The translations under genes and the position numbers were made by a program. This document shows positions 1-8,631 of a stretch of DNA of 64,000 bases, piece after piece; position 1 is the stretch's first letter, and the number at the start of each line of letters is the position of its first letter. Below the pieces are notes generated by a model. The model worked only from the letters and a program-made list of their open reading frames with translations. It searched no databases and was not told the origin of the DNA. The stretch comes from an uncultured Eubacteriales bacterium (lineage in GTDB: Bacteria > Bacillota > Clostridia > Oscillospirales > CAG-272), in NCBI GenBank assembly GCA_934796165.1, contig CAKVOU010000007.1:32034-96033 (forward strand), in the 5' to 3' direction.

Positions 1-1
1 G

Positions 2-487
2 CGCAAGGGGGGCGACGATCTGGACCGGGCAATCGTAGAAAAACTTGCTTCCGACGCGGGGATCCTCATCGGGATCTCTGCCGCGGAGCGGCTCAAATTG
101 CGCGTCGGCGCGGCGCTCCCCGGACTTCGCCGGGAGTTTCAGACGGTCACCGGGCGCGGCACCAAAACAGGACTCGCCATGAGCGCGGACATTTCCTCCA
201 ACCAGCTTGCGGAGGCGACCGCTGAGGCTGTATATGACATTGCCATGGGCATCAAGTCGGCGCTCGGAAACGCGCCGCCCGAGCTGGCAGGGGACGTGAT
301 GAGCCGCGGAGTGGTGCTTTCCGGCGGAACCTCCCTTCTTCCCGGTATCGGGCAGGTCATCGGCAACACCTGCGGTGTACGCGTATTTTTTGTAAAATCT
401 CCGCTCGACGCGGCGGCGACGGGACTTTGCCGGATCCTCGAAGAACCGGAAAAATTCCGCAAGCTGTTCCGCACGGGCAAAAACTGA
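2..487 (+). CDS. mreB: MreB/Mbl-type rod-shape actin homologue, C-terminal part
   Basis: This gene is cut by the left window edge; 161 residues of the C-terminus are visible. The sequence matches the end of MreB-family bacterial actins, which polymerise under the membrane and guide peptidoglycan synthesis. The visible segments are the ERLK helix after the hydrophobic core, the GRGTKTG loop, the AxxIKSALGNAPPELAxDVMSRG stretch, and the nucleotide-binding LSGGTSLLPG motif near residue 110 of the fragment. The C-terminus is short and normal for the family. It lies upstream of a CPBP protease and a class B PBP on the same strand, which suits a cell-wall elongation cluster, although mreC and mreD do not follow. 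Whether it is the main MreB or a paralogue (Mbl) cannot be decided from the fragment. Confidence 0.88.
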   Translation, partial: RKGGDDLDRAIVEKLASDAGILIGISAAERLKLRVGAALPGLRREFQTVTGRGTKTGLAMSADISSNQLAEATAEAVYDIAMGIKSALGNAPPELAGDVMSRGVVLSGGTSLLPGIGQVIGNTCGVRVFFVKSPLDAAATGLCRILEEPEKFRKLFRTGKN

Positions 488-528
488 ACCGGAAACGGAT
501 GAAAACTGAACCGAAAAGGAGTTTTTAT

Positions 529-1659
529 ATGGATCCCAGAAATACAGAACCGGAGGAGGCCCCGGAACCCGAAGAGCAGGCATCTCCCGCCCCCTCCGCC
601 GACGACACTGCCGCCACGGATACTTTCCCCCCGGAGCAAGCCGAAGCCGCAGGGGCGGCACTGCTCTCAGAAAAAGCGGCAAACAAAGCCGCCATGCGCT
701 CGGCAAGGCAGACGTATACGACCGTCGGGCTTGCCATGTGCGTGCTGATCCTTGCCTCTTATCTTGCCAGCGGGCTCATTCAGACGATCGTTTATCTGGT
801 TTCTCCCACCCTGTACGAATCCGCCGTCTTTCTGCTGATCGCCGGGACGGTCCCCATGTATCTCTTCGGGTTTCTTCCCGCTGCCCTGATCATCAGAAGA
901 CTTCCCCGTGCTTCGCTGACAAAAAACCGCGTGTCCGTCCGGATGTACCTGCTTTTCTTCGTGATATGCTACGGGATGCAGGTCATCGGGCAGATCCTCA
1001 GCAGCAACACGCTGAATCTGCTGGAATGGATCACGGGACATTCCTTTGACTTCCAGCTGAACGATACGGTCGCCGAGGCACCGGTCTTTGTCACGATTCT
1101 TTTCAGCGTCGTGCTCGCGCCCGTGATCGAAGAGCTGTTTTTCCGCAAGCTGCTCATTGACCGGCTTGCTCCCATCGGCGGCTTCGGTGCGGTGCTGGTC
1201 TCCGCCATTATTTTCGGACTGTTCCACGGCAACTTCTATCAGGCGTTTTACGCGACCGGGCTCGGGCTGATCTTCGGCTGGATCTATCTGTACAGCGGCG
1301 GAAACATCCTGTACTCGATCTCCTTACACGTGCTGTTCAATCTGCTCGGCGGCGTTCTCGTCCCCAAGCTGACCGAAATCCTCGGTATCGGTACCGAACA
1401 GGGAATAACCGGCGACATCATCGCGGCGCACCCGGTAGCGTTTCTTCTGTACCTGCTCTATTTTGCCTTCCTGCTTACTGCACTCATCATTACGTGGATC
1501 TGTCTGGCAGTCAAAAAAAGAAATATCCGGGAATCCCTTGACGCCTACCCCTCCCCGATCACGGGGGACGGCAGTCGCATCGGCGCCGTCTTTTCCAATC
1601 CCGGGGTCCCGCTGATGGGGCTTCTCTTCCTCATCATGTTCTGGCTCTCCGCGCAATAA
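529..1659 (+). CDS. CPBP family intramembrane glutamic endopeptidase
   Basis: A predicted multi-pass membrane protein of 376 residues with the CPBP (Abi/CAAX-protease-like) signature. It has EELFFR at residues 201-206, FGLFHGNFY with His233, and HVLFN with His267 and Asn271. In this family these residues form the intramembrane active site. The ATG at 529 was chosen because an AAAAGGAG ribosome-binding site lies 7-8 bases upstream; an in-frame ATG at 499 lacks one. Residues 1-60 are acidic and Pro/Glu/Ala-rich and are probably cytoplasmic and disordered, followed by about eight hydrophobic segments. It follows mreB by 41 bp and precedes PBP2, so a role in envelope processing is possible, but no substrate can be named. 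Family assignment is firm and function is unknown. Confidence 0.85.
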   Translation: MDPRNTEPEEAPEPEEQASPAPSADDTAATDTFPPEQAEAAGAALLSEKAANKAAMRSARQTYTTVGLAMCVLILASYLASGLIQTIVYLVSPTLYESAVFLLIAGTVPMYLFGFLPAALIIRRLPRASLTKNRVSVRMYLLFFVICYGMQVIGQILSSNTLNLLEWITGHSFDFQLNDTVAEAPVFVTILFSVVLAPVIEELFFRKLLIDRLAPIGGFGAVLVSAIIFGLFHGNFYQAFYATGLGLIFGWIYLYSGGNILYSISLHVLFNLLGGVLVPKLTEILGIGTEQGITGDIIAAHPVAFLLYLLYFAFLLTALIITWICLAVKKRNIRESLDAYPSPITGDGSRIGAVFSNPGVPLMGLLFLIMFWLSAQ

Positions 1660-1789
1660 TCAAAGGGGACGGCTTCCCGCCGCGGGGCGGTACGACATCC
1701 CGGAACAGCTTTTCTCTGCGGGTCGCAAGCCTTCTGTCTGAAATCCATACCCAAAACGTCAGGCGTCATGGCGCCGGAAAGGAACCCTC

Positions 1790-3853
1790 ATGAATCAAGG
1801 AACCCCGTCCGGGCATCGGCGCAGATACATTGCCGTTGCGGCGGTGTTCTGTGTCGTATGTCTCGTTTATATCTGCCGCATGTTTTACGTCCAGATCATC
1901 TCGAGAAACAATTATCTCGGCGACGCCGGGAAATACACCACCGAATACCGCGATATTCAGGCGGTACGCGGCGAGATCTATGACCGCAACGGTGTCAAGC
2001 TGGTGGGAAATCATTACACCTACCGCTTTGTGCTGGACTATGCGTCGTTTCCGCGCGGGAAAGCAAATCAGAACGACCTTCTGCTCTCGGTGCTTTCTTC
2101 CATGGAGCAATACGGTTCTCCGTATGAGTCGGACTGCCCGTTTGAAGGGGTCTATCCGGATCTTTCGGTCAAGGACGACGGCGGGGATAAATTGGCTTCT
2201 CTGGTCAGAGCGGCAAAGCTCAAGGACGGCGCGGGTGCCGCGGAGCTGATCGATTATCTGAAAAAGACATATCTGCTTGACGAAAAGCTCTACTCGCCCG
2301 AGGAAATGACGCGCCTCCTCTCCATCCGCTGCGACCTGCTTGCGGACAGTTTCGGCGACAGGACCGCGCAGTTTACCCTTTCGGAGGACGTGGATTCCCG
2401 GTTCATCGGGTACATCAGCGAACGGAACCTCTCCGGCGTGACCTTTGCATCGGAGGTCAGCCGTACCTACCTCTATCCCGGCTACGCGTCCCACATCTTA
2501 GGCAGGATCAGCCAGATCTACAAGGAGGACTGGGACTATTACGCGGAGCGCGGCTATTCCATGAACTCGCTGGTCGGGGTATCCGGATGCGAGCTTGCGT
2601 TTGAGGAATACCTGCACGGGCAGGACGGCAAGGTGGAGCTGAAATTCGACAAGGACGGAAACCTCGTCGAGCGCAACGTCATCACCGAGCCGGTCGCCGG
2701 CAAGGACATTTACCTGACGATTGACATCAATCTCCAGATCGCCGCGGAGGACGGGCTTGCCGAAAACGCGGAGTACATCCGGAACCTCAGCACTGCCTAC
2801 GAAAACTGCAATTCCGGTGCGCTCACCGCCCTTGATCCGTCAAGCGGCGAAGTGCTGGCAGTCGCCTCCTATCCGACTTATGACCTCTCCCGCTTCAACG
2901 AAATGTACGACACGCTGTCAAGCGATGCGTACAAGCCCCTGCTCAACCGCGCGACCAGTGAAATCTACGCGCCCGGCTCGACCTTCAAGCTGGGGGTTGC
3001 CGCCGCCGCACTGACCGAGGGCATCGTCGCCGGTGATTCGGTCAACATCTGCTCCGGCAGGTACACCTATTATTCGGATTATCAGCCGAAATGCTGGGTC
3101 TATCCCGGCTCGCACGGCGACACCAACGTGGTCAAGGCGATCCGCGTCTCCTGCAACTGCTTCTTCTACGAGGTCGGCAGACTGCTCGGCATCGAACGCA
3201 TCGTCGACTACTGCACCTCCTTCGGACTGGGGCAAAAGACCGGCATTGAAATCGGCGAGGTCACAGGCACGCTCGCTTCCCCCGACGAATACCCCATCCA
3301 CCACAAGGACGAAAACGGTAATCCCATACAGTGGACGCCGGGACTGACCATTCAGGCGGCGATCGGGCAGTGCGACAACTCCTTCACGCCGCTCCAGATC
3401 GCAAATTACGTTTCCACGCTTTTGAACGGCGGCACGCGCTATGCGGTGCATCTGCTCGGCTCGGTACGCACCTTTGAGGGAGAGATCCTCTTTGAAAACA
3501 AACCGACCATCGCTGGGAAAGCGTCCATTACGGCGGAATCGGCAGCCCTCGTGCGTGAGGGAATGCGCGAGGCGGTCTGGGGAAACGATACCGCGACCGC
3601 GGGAAATGAGATTTCCTCCGGTAATTCGTTTATCAGGCGGCAGATGAAGAATCTGCCCGTCACGGTCGGCGCGAAGACGGGTACCGCACAGCGCGGAACC
3701 GGCATTGACAACGCGCTCCTCGTGTGCGCCGCGCCTTATGACACGCCGGACATCGTGATCTGCTGCGTGCTTGAAAAAGGCGTTTCCGGGCAGTATGCAT
3801 CCATTGCCGCGGCGCGGGTACTGGAAGCGTTCTACGGCGTCGAAAAGAAGTAA
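1790..3853 (+). CDS. mrdA: Class B penicillin-binding protein (PBP2-like transpeptidase)
   Basis: 687 residues: a short cytoplasmic tail, one membrane anchor at about residues 13-33, a PBP dimerisation domain, and a C-terminal transpeptidase domain that cross-links peptidoglycan outside the cell. The three catalytic motifs are all present: STFK with Ser397 and Lys400, SCN beginning at Ser454, and KTG beginning at Lys629. The segment VGVSGCELAFEEYLHG is the usual lead-in to the transpeptidase domain. Length and order fit PBP2/MrdA of the elongation machinery, in keeping with the upstream MreB. No PASTA domains are present, which argues against PBP2x or SpoVD. The start has a GGAAAGGA site upstream. 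The last codons and the stop lie in the first unit of a degenerate tandem repeat that continues downstream. Confidence 0.9.
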   Translation: MNQGTPSGHRRRYIAVAAVFCVVCLVYICRMFYVQIISRNNYLGDAGKYTTEYRDIQAVRGEIYDRNGVKLVGNHYTYRFVLDYASFPRGKANQNDLLLSVLSSMEQYGSPYESDCPFEGVYPDLSVKDDGGDKLASLVRAAKLKDGAGAAELIDYLKKTYLLDEKLYSPEEMTRLLSIRCDLLADSFGDRTAQFTLSEDVDSRFIGYISERNLSGVTFASEVSRTYLYPGYASHILGRISQIYKEDWDYYAERGYSMNSLVGVSGCELAFEEYLHGQDGKVELKFDKDGNLVERNVITEPVAGKDIYLTIDINLQIAAEDGLAENAEYIRNLSTAYENCNSGALTALDPSSGEVLAVASYPTYDLSRFNEMYDTLSSDAYKPLLNRATSEIYAPGSTFKLGVAAAALTEGIVAGDSVNICSGRYTYYSDYQPKCWVYPGSHGDTNVVKAIRVSCNCFFYEVGRLLGIERIVDYCTSFGLGQKTGIEIGEVTGTLASPDEYPIHHKDENGNPIQWTPGLTIQAAIGQCDNSFTPLQIANYVSTLLNGGTRYAVHLLGSVRTFEGEILFENKPTIAGKASITAESAALVREGMREAVWGNDTATAGNEISSGNSFIRRQMKNLPVTVGAKTGTAQRGTGIDNALLVCAAPYDTPDIVICCVLEKGVSGQYASIAAARVLEAFYGVEKK

Positions 3854-3963
3854 TCCGGAGTAAGTCCGGAAGTATTCTGCGGAGCCGAAAAAGCAATCCG
3901 GAGTGGGCACCGGAAGCACGCTATGCCGCCGGAGAAAAATAATCCGGGACTGGCAATCGCATA
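3830..3963 (+). repeat. Three degenerate 44-45 bp tandem copies of the PBP2 gene 3' end
   Basis: Unit 1 (3830-3874) contains the last codons and stop of the PBP2 gene. Unit 2 (3875-3918) and unit 3 (3919-3963) follow directly and repeat the same order of elements: TTCT-CGG, an A-rich block ending GAAAA, AATCCGG and CCGGAAG. The copies are clearly related but diverged. Confidence 0.65.
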
Positions 3964-4017
3964 AAACCGGAAAATTTACAAATTGTCACGGAATATCCAA
4001 GCACCTGCAACAATCCG

Positions 4018-4026
4018 TGCTATAAT
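4018..4026 (+). promoter_or_regulatory. Extended -10 promoter for the Gfo/Idh gene
   Basis: The string TGCTATAAT is a perfect extended -10 box. No -35 box is found at 16-18 bp spacing; a TTGTCA at 3983-3988 is too far away. It is the only promoter-like element in the 304-bp gap after PBP2 and lies 131 bp before the oxidoreductase start. Confidence 0.55.
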
Positions 4027-4157
4027 GGAATCGGAGCGGAACGCTTTCCCGGAGGGAATCCGGAAAGAGCGGATCCAGCCCCCGGAATGCGGCAACGCCG
4101 CAACCAAATCCGTCACTTAATCCGGCATTTGCCGGTCAGAGAAAGGATACATACATC

Positions 4158-5150
4158 ATGGAACAGCATACTCCTCATCCCGAATACAACGATCTGCCGG
4201 TACTTGTCGTCGGCGCGGGTGCCATCGGCAAGCGGCACATTGAGGTTCTTTACGAAATGGGCGTTAAGAACCAGACCGTCTGCGACCCCTTCCCCGCCGC
4301 TCTGGATGTCATCCGGGCGCAGCATCCCGAGTTCGGATACGAGACCGATTACACCGAAGCGCTGAAGAAGAAGCCCTTCGCCGTCTTCATTCTGACCCCG
4401 ACCAAGATGCACATTCCGATGGCGATCCAGGCGCTGGAAGCCGGCGCACACGTCTTCATCGAAAAGCCGCTGTCCAACTCCTCCGAGGGCATCGAAGACC
4501 TCAAGGTTGCGGCAGAAAAGGCAAACCGCAAGGTCATGATCGGCTTCTGCTTCCGTTATCACGAGGCGTTGCTTGAGGCAAAGAAGCTGCTGGACGCAGG
4601 CAAGATCGGCAGACTGGTGTCGGTGCGTGCCCTGATGGGAGAGTGCTTCCCGTCCATTCACCCCGAATACAAGTCGATGTATCTGTCTAAGTACTCCGGC
4701 GCGTTCGAGCTGATCCACGACCTTGATCTCGCCATCTGGTTTGCGGGGCAGAAGGTCAAGAAGACCTACGGCGTGTACGGCGCGTTCAGCAACTATGAGT
4801 TTGAGTCGCCCGACACGGTGGAAATGCTGCTGGAATTTGAGGATCGTTGCACCGCATCGGTGCATCTGGACTTCTTCCAGACGCCCCGCCGCCGTAAGAC
4901 CGAGCTGATCGGCACGGACGGTGTCATCACGGTGGATTTTGCGTCGTGGGACGAAGCGGATCTGGAGATCTACGAGAAGTCCAAGGGCGCGTGGGAGAAG
5001 AAGCATTTCGAGACCCGCCGCAATGATATGTTCATCGACGAGGACACCGAGTTCCTCGAAGCCGCGCTGCACGATCTGCCCATCAAGTGCACGATCGATG
5101 AAGCGGCGAAGTCGCTTTGTGCGGTGGAGAGCATCTACAAGCCGTACTGA
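4158..5150 (+). CDS. Gfo/Idh/MocA family NAD(P)-dependent oxidoreductase
   Basis: 330 residues with an N-terminal Rossmann fold and a C-terminal Gfo/Idh/MocA alpha/beta domain. The dinucleotide-binding GAGAIGKRH begins at residue 19 and the family's catalytic-loop EKP is at residues 102-104, preceded by the usual ALEAGAHVFI. The C-terminal half carries the sheet with FELIHDLDLAIWF, where the conserved His-Asp helix sits. Members oxidise or reduce sugars, inositols or related carbonyl compounds; the substrate cannot be read from the sequence. It is monocistronic, with its own extended -10 promoter and a strong terminator 139 bp after the stop. GAGAAAGGA precedes the ATG. Confidence 0.87.
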   Translation: MEQHTPHPEYNDLPVLVVGAGAIGKRHIEVLYEMGVKNQTVCDPFPAALDVIRAQHPEFGYETDYTEALKKKPFAVFILTPTKMHIPMAIQALEAGAHVFIEKPLSNSSEGIEDLKVAAEKANRKVMIGFCFRYHEALLEAKKLLDAGKIGRLVSVRALMGECFPSIHPEYKSMYLSKYSGAFELIHDLDLAIWFAGQKVKKTYGVYGAFSNYEFESPDTVEMLLEFEDRCTASVHLDFFQTPRRRKTELIGTDGVITVDFASWDEADLEIYEKSKGAWEKKHFETRRNDMFIDEDTEFLEAALHDLPIKCTIDEAAKSLCAVESIYKPY

Positions 5151-5288
5151 AAAGACAGGCGGAACGACCGGGACCCGAGAACAGCGCGGAGGGGGATCCT
5201 CCGCCTCCCCGCATGGGGAGGCTGGAGGCGGGCACCCCTGCGCGGCAGAAAGAGAAACGCCGGAACGAAGCATCATAAAACAAAAGCA

Positions 5289-5317
5289 TCCCCCGCCGCA
5301 CAAAGTGCGGCGGGGGA
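5289..5317 (+). terminator. Bidirectional intrinsic terminator
   Basis: A perfect 13-bp GC-rich stem (TCCCCCGCCGCAC and its complement) with an AAA loop. It is followed by ATTTCATT on the plus strand and preceded by an A-rich AAAACAAAA run that supplies U residues for minus-strand transcripts. It sits between the convergent oxidoreductase and CD1247-like genes. Confidence 0.8.
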
Positions 5318-5424
5318 TTTCATTCAGTTGCCGGGACAGCATCCGCAACAGATATTGCTCATGCCAGAACTGCCCATCGGACAGCGGGCAATCCGTTGCC
5401 CATACACCACGCCCGAAGCAAGGC

Positions 5425-5895
5425 TTACTCCTTGTCGGCGGACTTCTCCTCTTCGATCACGCAGTCAAACTTTTCGCCGCACGCAGGGCAGACCATTTCC
5501 TTGTCTGCAAGAGATGCGTCAAAGCAGACGGTTTCGCCGCAGGACGGGCAGACGATTTCATAATACTCATCGTCGTCATCCTCCCCTGCGAACTCGCAGT
5601 CCTCGCCGCAGGTGGCACAGTTGCCGTCGCAGTCCTCGTCGGTGATTTCGTCATCGTCATCCTCGTCGTCCTCGTCGTCGAACACATAGTCCTCGACCTC
5701 GCCGAGATCCTCGTCCACCTCGGAAACATACTGATCCAGATATTCGACCGTGCTCGACAGCGTGGTGATTTCATCCGCCATTTCGCCGCAAAGTCCGATC
5801 AGCGCGTCGATCAGCTTGCCTTCCTTGGTGTTCTTGTCAAGAACAAGCCCCTCGGCAAGTCCCTTGATATATGCTGCTTTTTCCTTGAGTTCCAT
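5425..5895 (-). CDS. CD1247-N-like acidic protein with C-terminal zinc ribbons
   Basis: 156 residues. The N-terminal 60 residues resemble the CD1247 N-terminal domain known from clostridia (KEKAAYIKGLAEGL, then a helical region with DEITTLSSTVEYLDQYV). A very acidic Asp/Glu-rich linker follows at about residues 62-85, then paired CxxC knuckles (CATCGEDC, CPSC, CPACGEKFDC) that should bind zinc. The start at 5895 is set by a GGAAGGAGAAT site directly upstream; the longer open frame has no ribosome site. It lies downstream of EF-P on the same strand but is separated from it by a terminator. The function is unknown; a nucleic-acid- or protein-binding scaffold role is only a guess. Confidence 0.8.
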   Translation of the reverse strand: MELKEKAAYIKGLAEGLVLDKNTKEGKLIDALIGLCGEMADEITTLSSTVEYLDQYVSEVDEDLGEVEDYVFDDEDDEDDDDEITDEDCDGNCATCGEDCEFAGEDDDDEYYEIVCPSCGETVCFDASLADKEMVCPACGEKFDCVIEEEKSADKE

Positions 5896-5970
5896 ACTGA
5901 ATTCTCCTTCCATCTTTCTTCGGCGGTCTTCCCCGCCTGTGACACCCATCCGGTGTCCTGATTCCGAAAA

Positions 5971-6005
5971 ACGGGAAAACATACCGTCAAGCATTGTTTT
6001 CCCGT
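5971..6005 (-). terminator. Terminator of the efp transcript
   Basis: An 11-bp perfect inverted repeat (ACGGGAAAACA with TGTTTTCCCGT) and a 13-base loop. Read on the minus strand it is followed by a short TTTT run. It lies about 100 bp after the efp stop and before the CD1247-like gene. Confidence 0.6.
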
Positions 6006-6108
6006 CTTTATTCGTGTCACTCCGTCTTCTCCGGATCTTCCGTGCGCCGACAAACGGAACTTCTCCCGTCGGTCGCGGAAATTCCCCGCACAAGGCGCGG
6101 AAACAATC

Positions 6109-6678
6109 TTAAGCTCTCGACAGATACTCGCCGGTACGCGTGTCGATCTTGACCATGTCGCCCTCGTTGAGGAAGAGCGGGACCTTGATCTCAGCGCCGG
6201 TTTCCAGCGTTGCGGGCTTGAGGGTATTGGTTGCGGTGTTACCTGCGAAGCCGGGATCGGTCTTGGTGATCTGCAGCTCGACGAAGGTGGGCGGATCGAC
6301 CTCAAAGATGTTGCCCTTGTAGGAAACGATCTTGCACATCATCTCTTCCTTGACGAACTTGAACGCGTCGCCGACCTTGTTGTGCGGCACGAGCGTTTCT
6401 TCCCAGGTCTCGGTATCCATGAAATGGTACAGATCGCCGTCGTCGTAGGAGTACTGCATATCCTTTCTTTCGATATACGCGATGTCAAACTTGTCCGTCG
6501 GGTTGAACGTCTTTTCGACGACAGCGCCGGAAATCACGTTCTTGAGCTTGGTACGGACGAATGCCGCGCCCTTGCCGGGTTTGACGTGCTGGAATTCAAT
6601 GACCTGAAGCACATTGCCCGTTCCGTCGTCAAAGGTAATGCCGTTCTTGAAATCTCCTGCAACAACTACTGATGCCAT
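6109..6678 (-). CDS. efp: Translation elongation factor P
   Basis: 189 residues, normal EF-P length, with the three beta-barrel domains. EF-P binds next to the P-site tRNA and relieves ribosome stalling on proline runs. The modifiable loop is KPGKGAAF, with Lys36 at the position of the modified lysine of bacterial EF-Ps. Domain II-III contains the expected MDTETWEE and the C-terminal [18 protein letters not shown], which ends the protein as in most homologues. The start at 6678 follows a GGAGG site; a longer open frame to 6834 includes the promoter and is not real. No modification enzyme gene is nearby. Confidence 0.95.
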   Translation of the reverse strand: MASVVVAGDFKNGITFDDGTGNVLQVIEFQHVKPGKGAAFVRTKLKNVISGAVVEKTFNPTDKFDIAYIERKDMQYSYDDGDLYHFMDTETWEETLVPHNKVGDAFKFVKEEMMCKIVSYKGNIFEVDPPTFVELQITKTDPGFAGNTATNTLKPATLETGAEIKVPLFLNEGDMVKIDTRTGEYLSRA

Positions 6679-6754
6679 GGTTGAAACCTCCGAAATAGAG
6701 TGGATTATCCGTATTGGCGGCGATAAAAACGCCGGCAACCATACAGTTACTGTT

Positions 6755-6783
6755 ATTTTACACCAAAAAGGCAGGTTTGGCAA
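6755..6783 (-). promoter_or_regulatory. efp promoter
   Basis: On the minus strand TTGCCA (6778-6783) and TAAAAT (6755-6760) are spaced by exactly 17 bp, with a TG just upstream of the -10. Transcription would begin near 6748, giving a leader of about 70 nt. Confidence 0.7.
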
Positions 6784-6836
6784 GAGGGTTTTCACATTTT
6801 TTTGCGTTTCGGTAAATTTTTTCGCAAAAAACAAGA

Positions 6837-6857
6837 AGACCGCCCCTCCGGCGGTCT
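6837..6857 (-). terminator. Isolated hairpin with minus-strand T-tract
   Basis: An 8-bp GC-rich stem (AGACCGCC with GGCGGTCT) and a CCTCC loop. On the minus strand it is followed by TTCTTGTTTTTT, the form of an intrinsic terminator. No minus-strand gene lies upstream, so it may shield the efp promoter from antisense transcription started near 7100. Confidence 0.45.
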
Positions 6858-7067
6858 CCCTGTCTTATTTATGCCGTCCCGATTGGAACGGAATGCTTAT
6901 TGTCATTATAGCATCGGTTTTTCGGTTTGTCAAGCAAATTTTTGTTTTTTTCTCCGAAAACACGAAACTTTTTTGAAAGATTTTCGTCAATGCTTCCGAT
7001 TTTCCCGGAAAGAGTGCAAAACGACCCGCTCGTCTTTGATTTTCCTTGTGCAAAACAAATCGGGCGG

Positions 7068-7096
7068 TTGCTTTTGATGGGGGGATATGATATAAT
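7068..7096 (+). promoter_or_regulatory. Promoter of the metallophosphatase gene
   Basis: TTGCTT (7068-7073) and a perfect TATAAT (7091-7096) are spaced 17 bp. The predicted start of transcription is near 7103, about 118 bases before the chosen ATG. The rest of the 6679-7220 gap is AT-rich and holds no gene. Confidence 0.7.
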
Positions 7097-7220
7097 GAAC
7101 AACGTGCCCGGGTGCTACGCCATACCGGGAAAGTGCCGACAACGTATTTTTTTGAAACGACAAGCAACAAAAAATCAGAAGAAGGGGCTTCCGCCACGCG
7201 GGAGCTCGGTGGAGTTCCGC

Positions 7221-8465
7221 ATGAAAAACAGATCCTGCCCCGCCTTTTTTGCAGCGTTCCCCGCGGTATATGCGACGGAGAACGTTTATCAGATCTTCAT
7301 TCCGGTGCGGGAAGCCTCGGTCATGTGGGCAACCGTCGGCAAAGAACGCTTTGACGACGCCAGAGGCGGCGTTCTGCGCTCCGGTACACTCTGTCACAAG
7401 GTCACGGTGCCGATGGAGTCCCTCGACCGCGCCGGGGAATACACCCTGCACTGGCGCAGGATCCCGGAAAGAAAGCCGTATTTCACCGAGGCGGGAGACG
7501 AGGAAACGGCGACCTTCTGTTTCCGCCCCGTTCCGGAAACGGGAAATCTGCGGCTCTGTCACCTGTCCGACACGCACGGGCTTCTCGCTCCGGCAGTCCA
7601 CGCGGCGGAGATAGCCGCGACGGAAGTGACCGACGGAACGACCGGAGAAAGAACCGGCGTGATCACCAGGGAACCGTCCGTGCGCACTCCCGTTCCGGAC
7701 GGCTTTGACCTGATCTTATTTACCGGCGACGTGCACAACCACAACGGCGGCGAGACGGAGTACCAAGCCCTCCCCCGCCTTGTGTCGGAGCTTGCCCACG
7801 GGGAGATTCCCATCGTCTATGCGCGGGGCAACCACGACACGCGCGGCGCTTTTGCGGAGTATCTTCCCGAAATCGCACCGACGGTCGGCGGTGTGTATTA
7901 CTACACCTTCCGTCTGGGCGGGCTGTGGGGACTGGTGCTGGACTGCGGCGAGGACAAGCCGGACGACCACCCCGAATACGGGTTTGTCAACGACTTTTCC
8001 CTGTACCGCGAGGCGGAGAGCGCGTTTCTCCGTCGCCTGACCGAAAAGAGCGGCAACCTTCCCGGTTCCCGGGAAACCGCTTCCCTTTCCCCCGACGCAC
8101 CGGACATCAGATGGCGGTTGGTCATCAGCCACGTTCCGTTCCCCTTTCCCAAGGAACCGCCGTTTGACATTGAACGCGGACGGTATGCGGACTGGTGCCG
8201 CATGATCGGCAAGGGAATCCGCCCGGATCTGATGGTATCGGGGCACCTGCACGTCTGTGAGGTCTGTCAGCCGGGATGTGAAAGAGACAAAGAACACATC
8301 CAGTTTTGCCCGCTGTTCCTCTCCTGCCGCCCGGACTTTGAGAACGAGGTCTACACCTGCGGCACGCTGACGCTCACCGCGGACGGAATTCTTCCGCGCT
8401 ATGTTTCCTCGGACGGAACCGTGCGCACCGAAGAAAAGATCCCGCTTGCGGGAAGAAACGGTTGA
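7221..8465 (+). CDS. Calcineurin-like metallophosphoesterase
   Basis: 414 residues. The dinuclear-metal motifs appear in order: SDTHG, TGDVHNHNGG, RGNHDTRG, SHVPFPF and SGHLHV, which coordinate two metals in phosphodiesterases and phosphatases. The N-terminal ~110 residues form a beta-rich leader domain (YQIFIPV, GGVLRSGTLCHKVTVPMESLDRAGEYT) often placed before the catalytic domain in clostridial homologues. There is no convincing signal peptide, so it is probably cytoplasmic. The ATG at 7221 has a weak GGTGGAG site; the open frame extends upstream into the promoter, so an earlier start cannot be real. It shares a strand with YmdB, another phosphodiesterase. The substrate is unknown. Confidence 0.82.
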   Translation: MKNRSCPAFFAAFPAVYATENVYQIFIPVREASVMWATVGKERFDDARGGVLRSGTLCHKVTVPMESLDRAGEYTLHWRRIPERKPYFTEAGDEETATFCFRPVPETGNLRLCHLSDTHGLLAPAVHAAEIAATEVTDGTTGERTGVITREPSVRTPVPDGFDLILFTGDVHNHNGGETEYQALPRLVSELAHGEIPIVYARGNHDTRGAFAEYLPEIAPTVGGVYYYTFRLGGLWGLVLDCGEDKPDDHPEYGFVNDFSLYREAESAFLRRLTEKSGNLPGSRETASLSPDAPDIRWRLVISHVPFPFPKEPPFDIERGRYADWCRMIGKGIRPDLMVSGHLHVCEVCQPGCERDKEHIQFCPLFLSCRPDFENEVYTCGTLTLTADGILPRYVSSDGTVRTEEKIPLAGRNG

Positions 8466-8631
8466 TGGACCGGATCGGCTGAATCACCTTTCACAACCGA
8501 AACGCCCGGAACATCTGAGGCGGCTGGAATCCCTGCCGCAGCCGGAACGAAACAACCGCAGCAATCAAAAAAACAGCCGTCACGGCTGAAACGGCGCGGG
8601 CACCGAATGTCCGATAGAAAGTGACAACCTT

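Noticed and set aside
667..1227. Minus-strand ORFs opposite the CPBP gene
   Set aside because: Shadow frames of a GC-rich coding sequence; no promoter or family match.
5321..5424. Small minus-strand ORF ending MSNICCGCCPGN after the CD1247-like gene
   Set aside because: The cysteine-rich end is suggestive, but there is no start with a ribosome site and the frame is not continuous with the gene upstream. Conservation would be needed.
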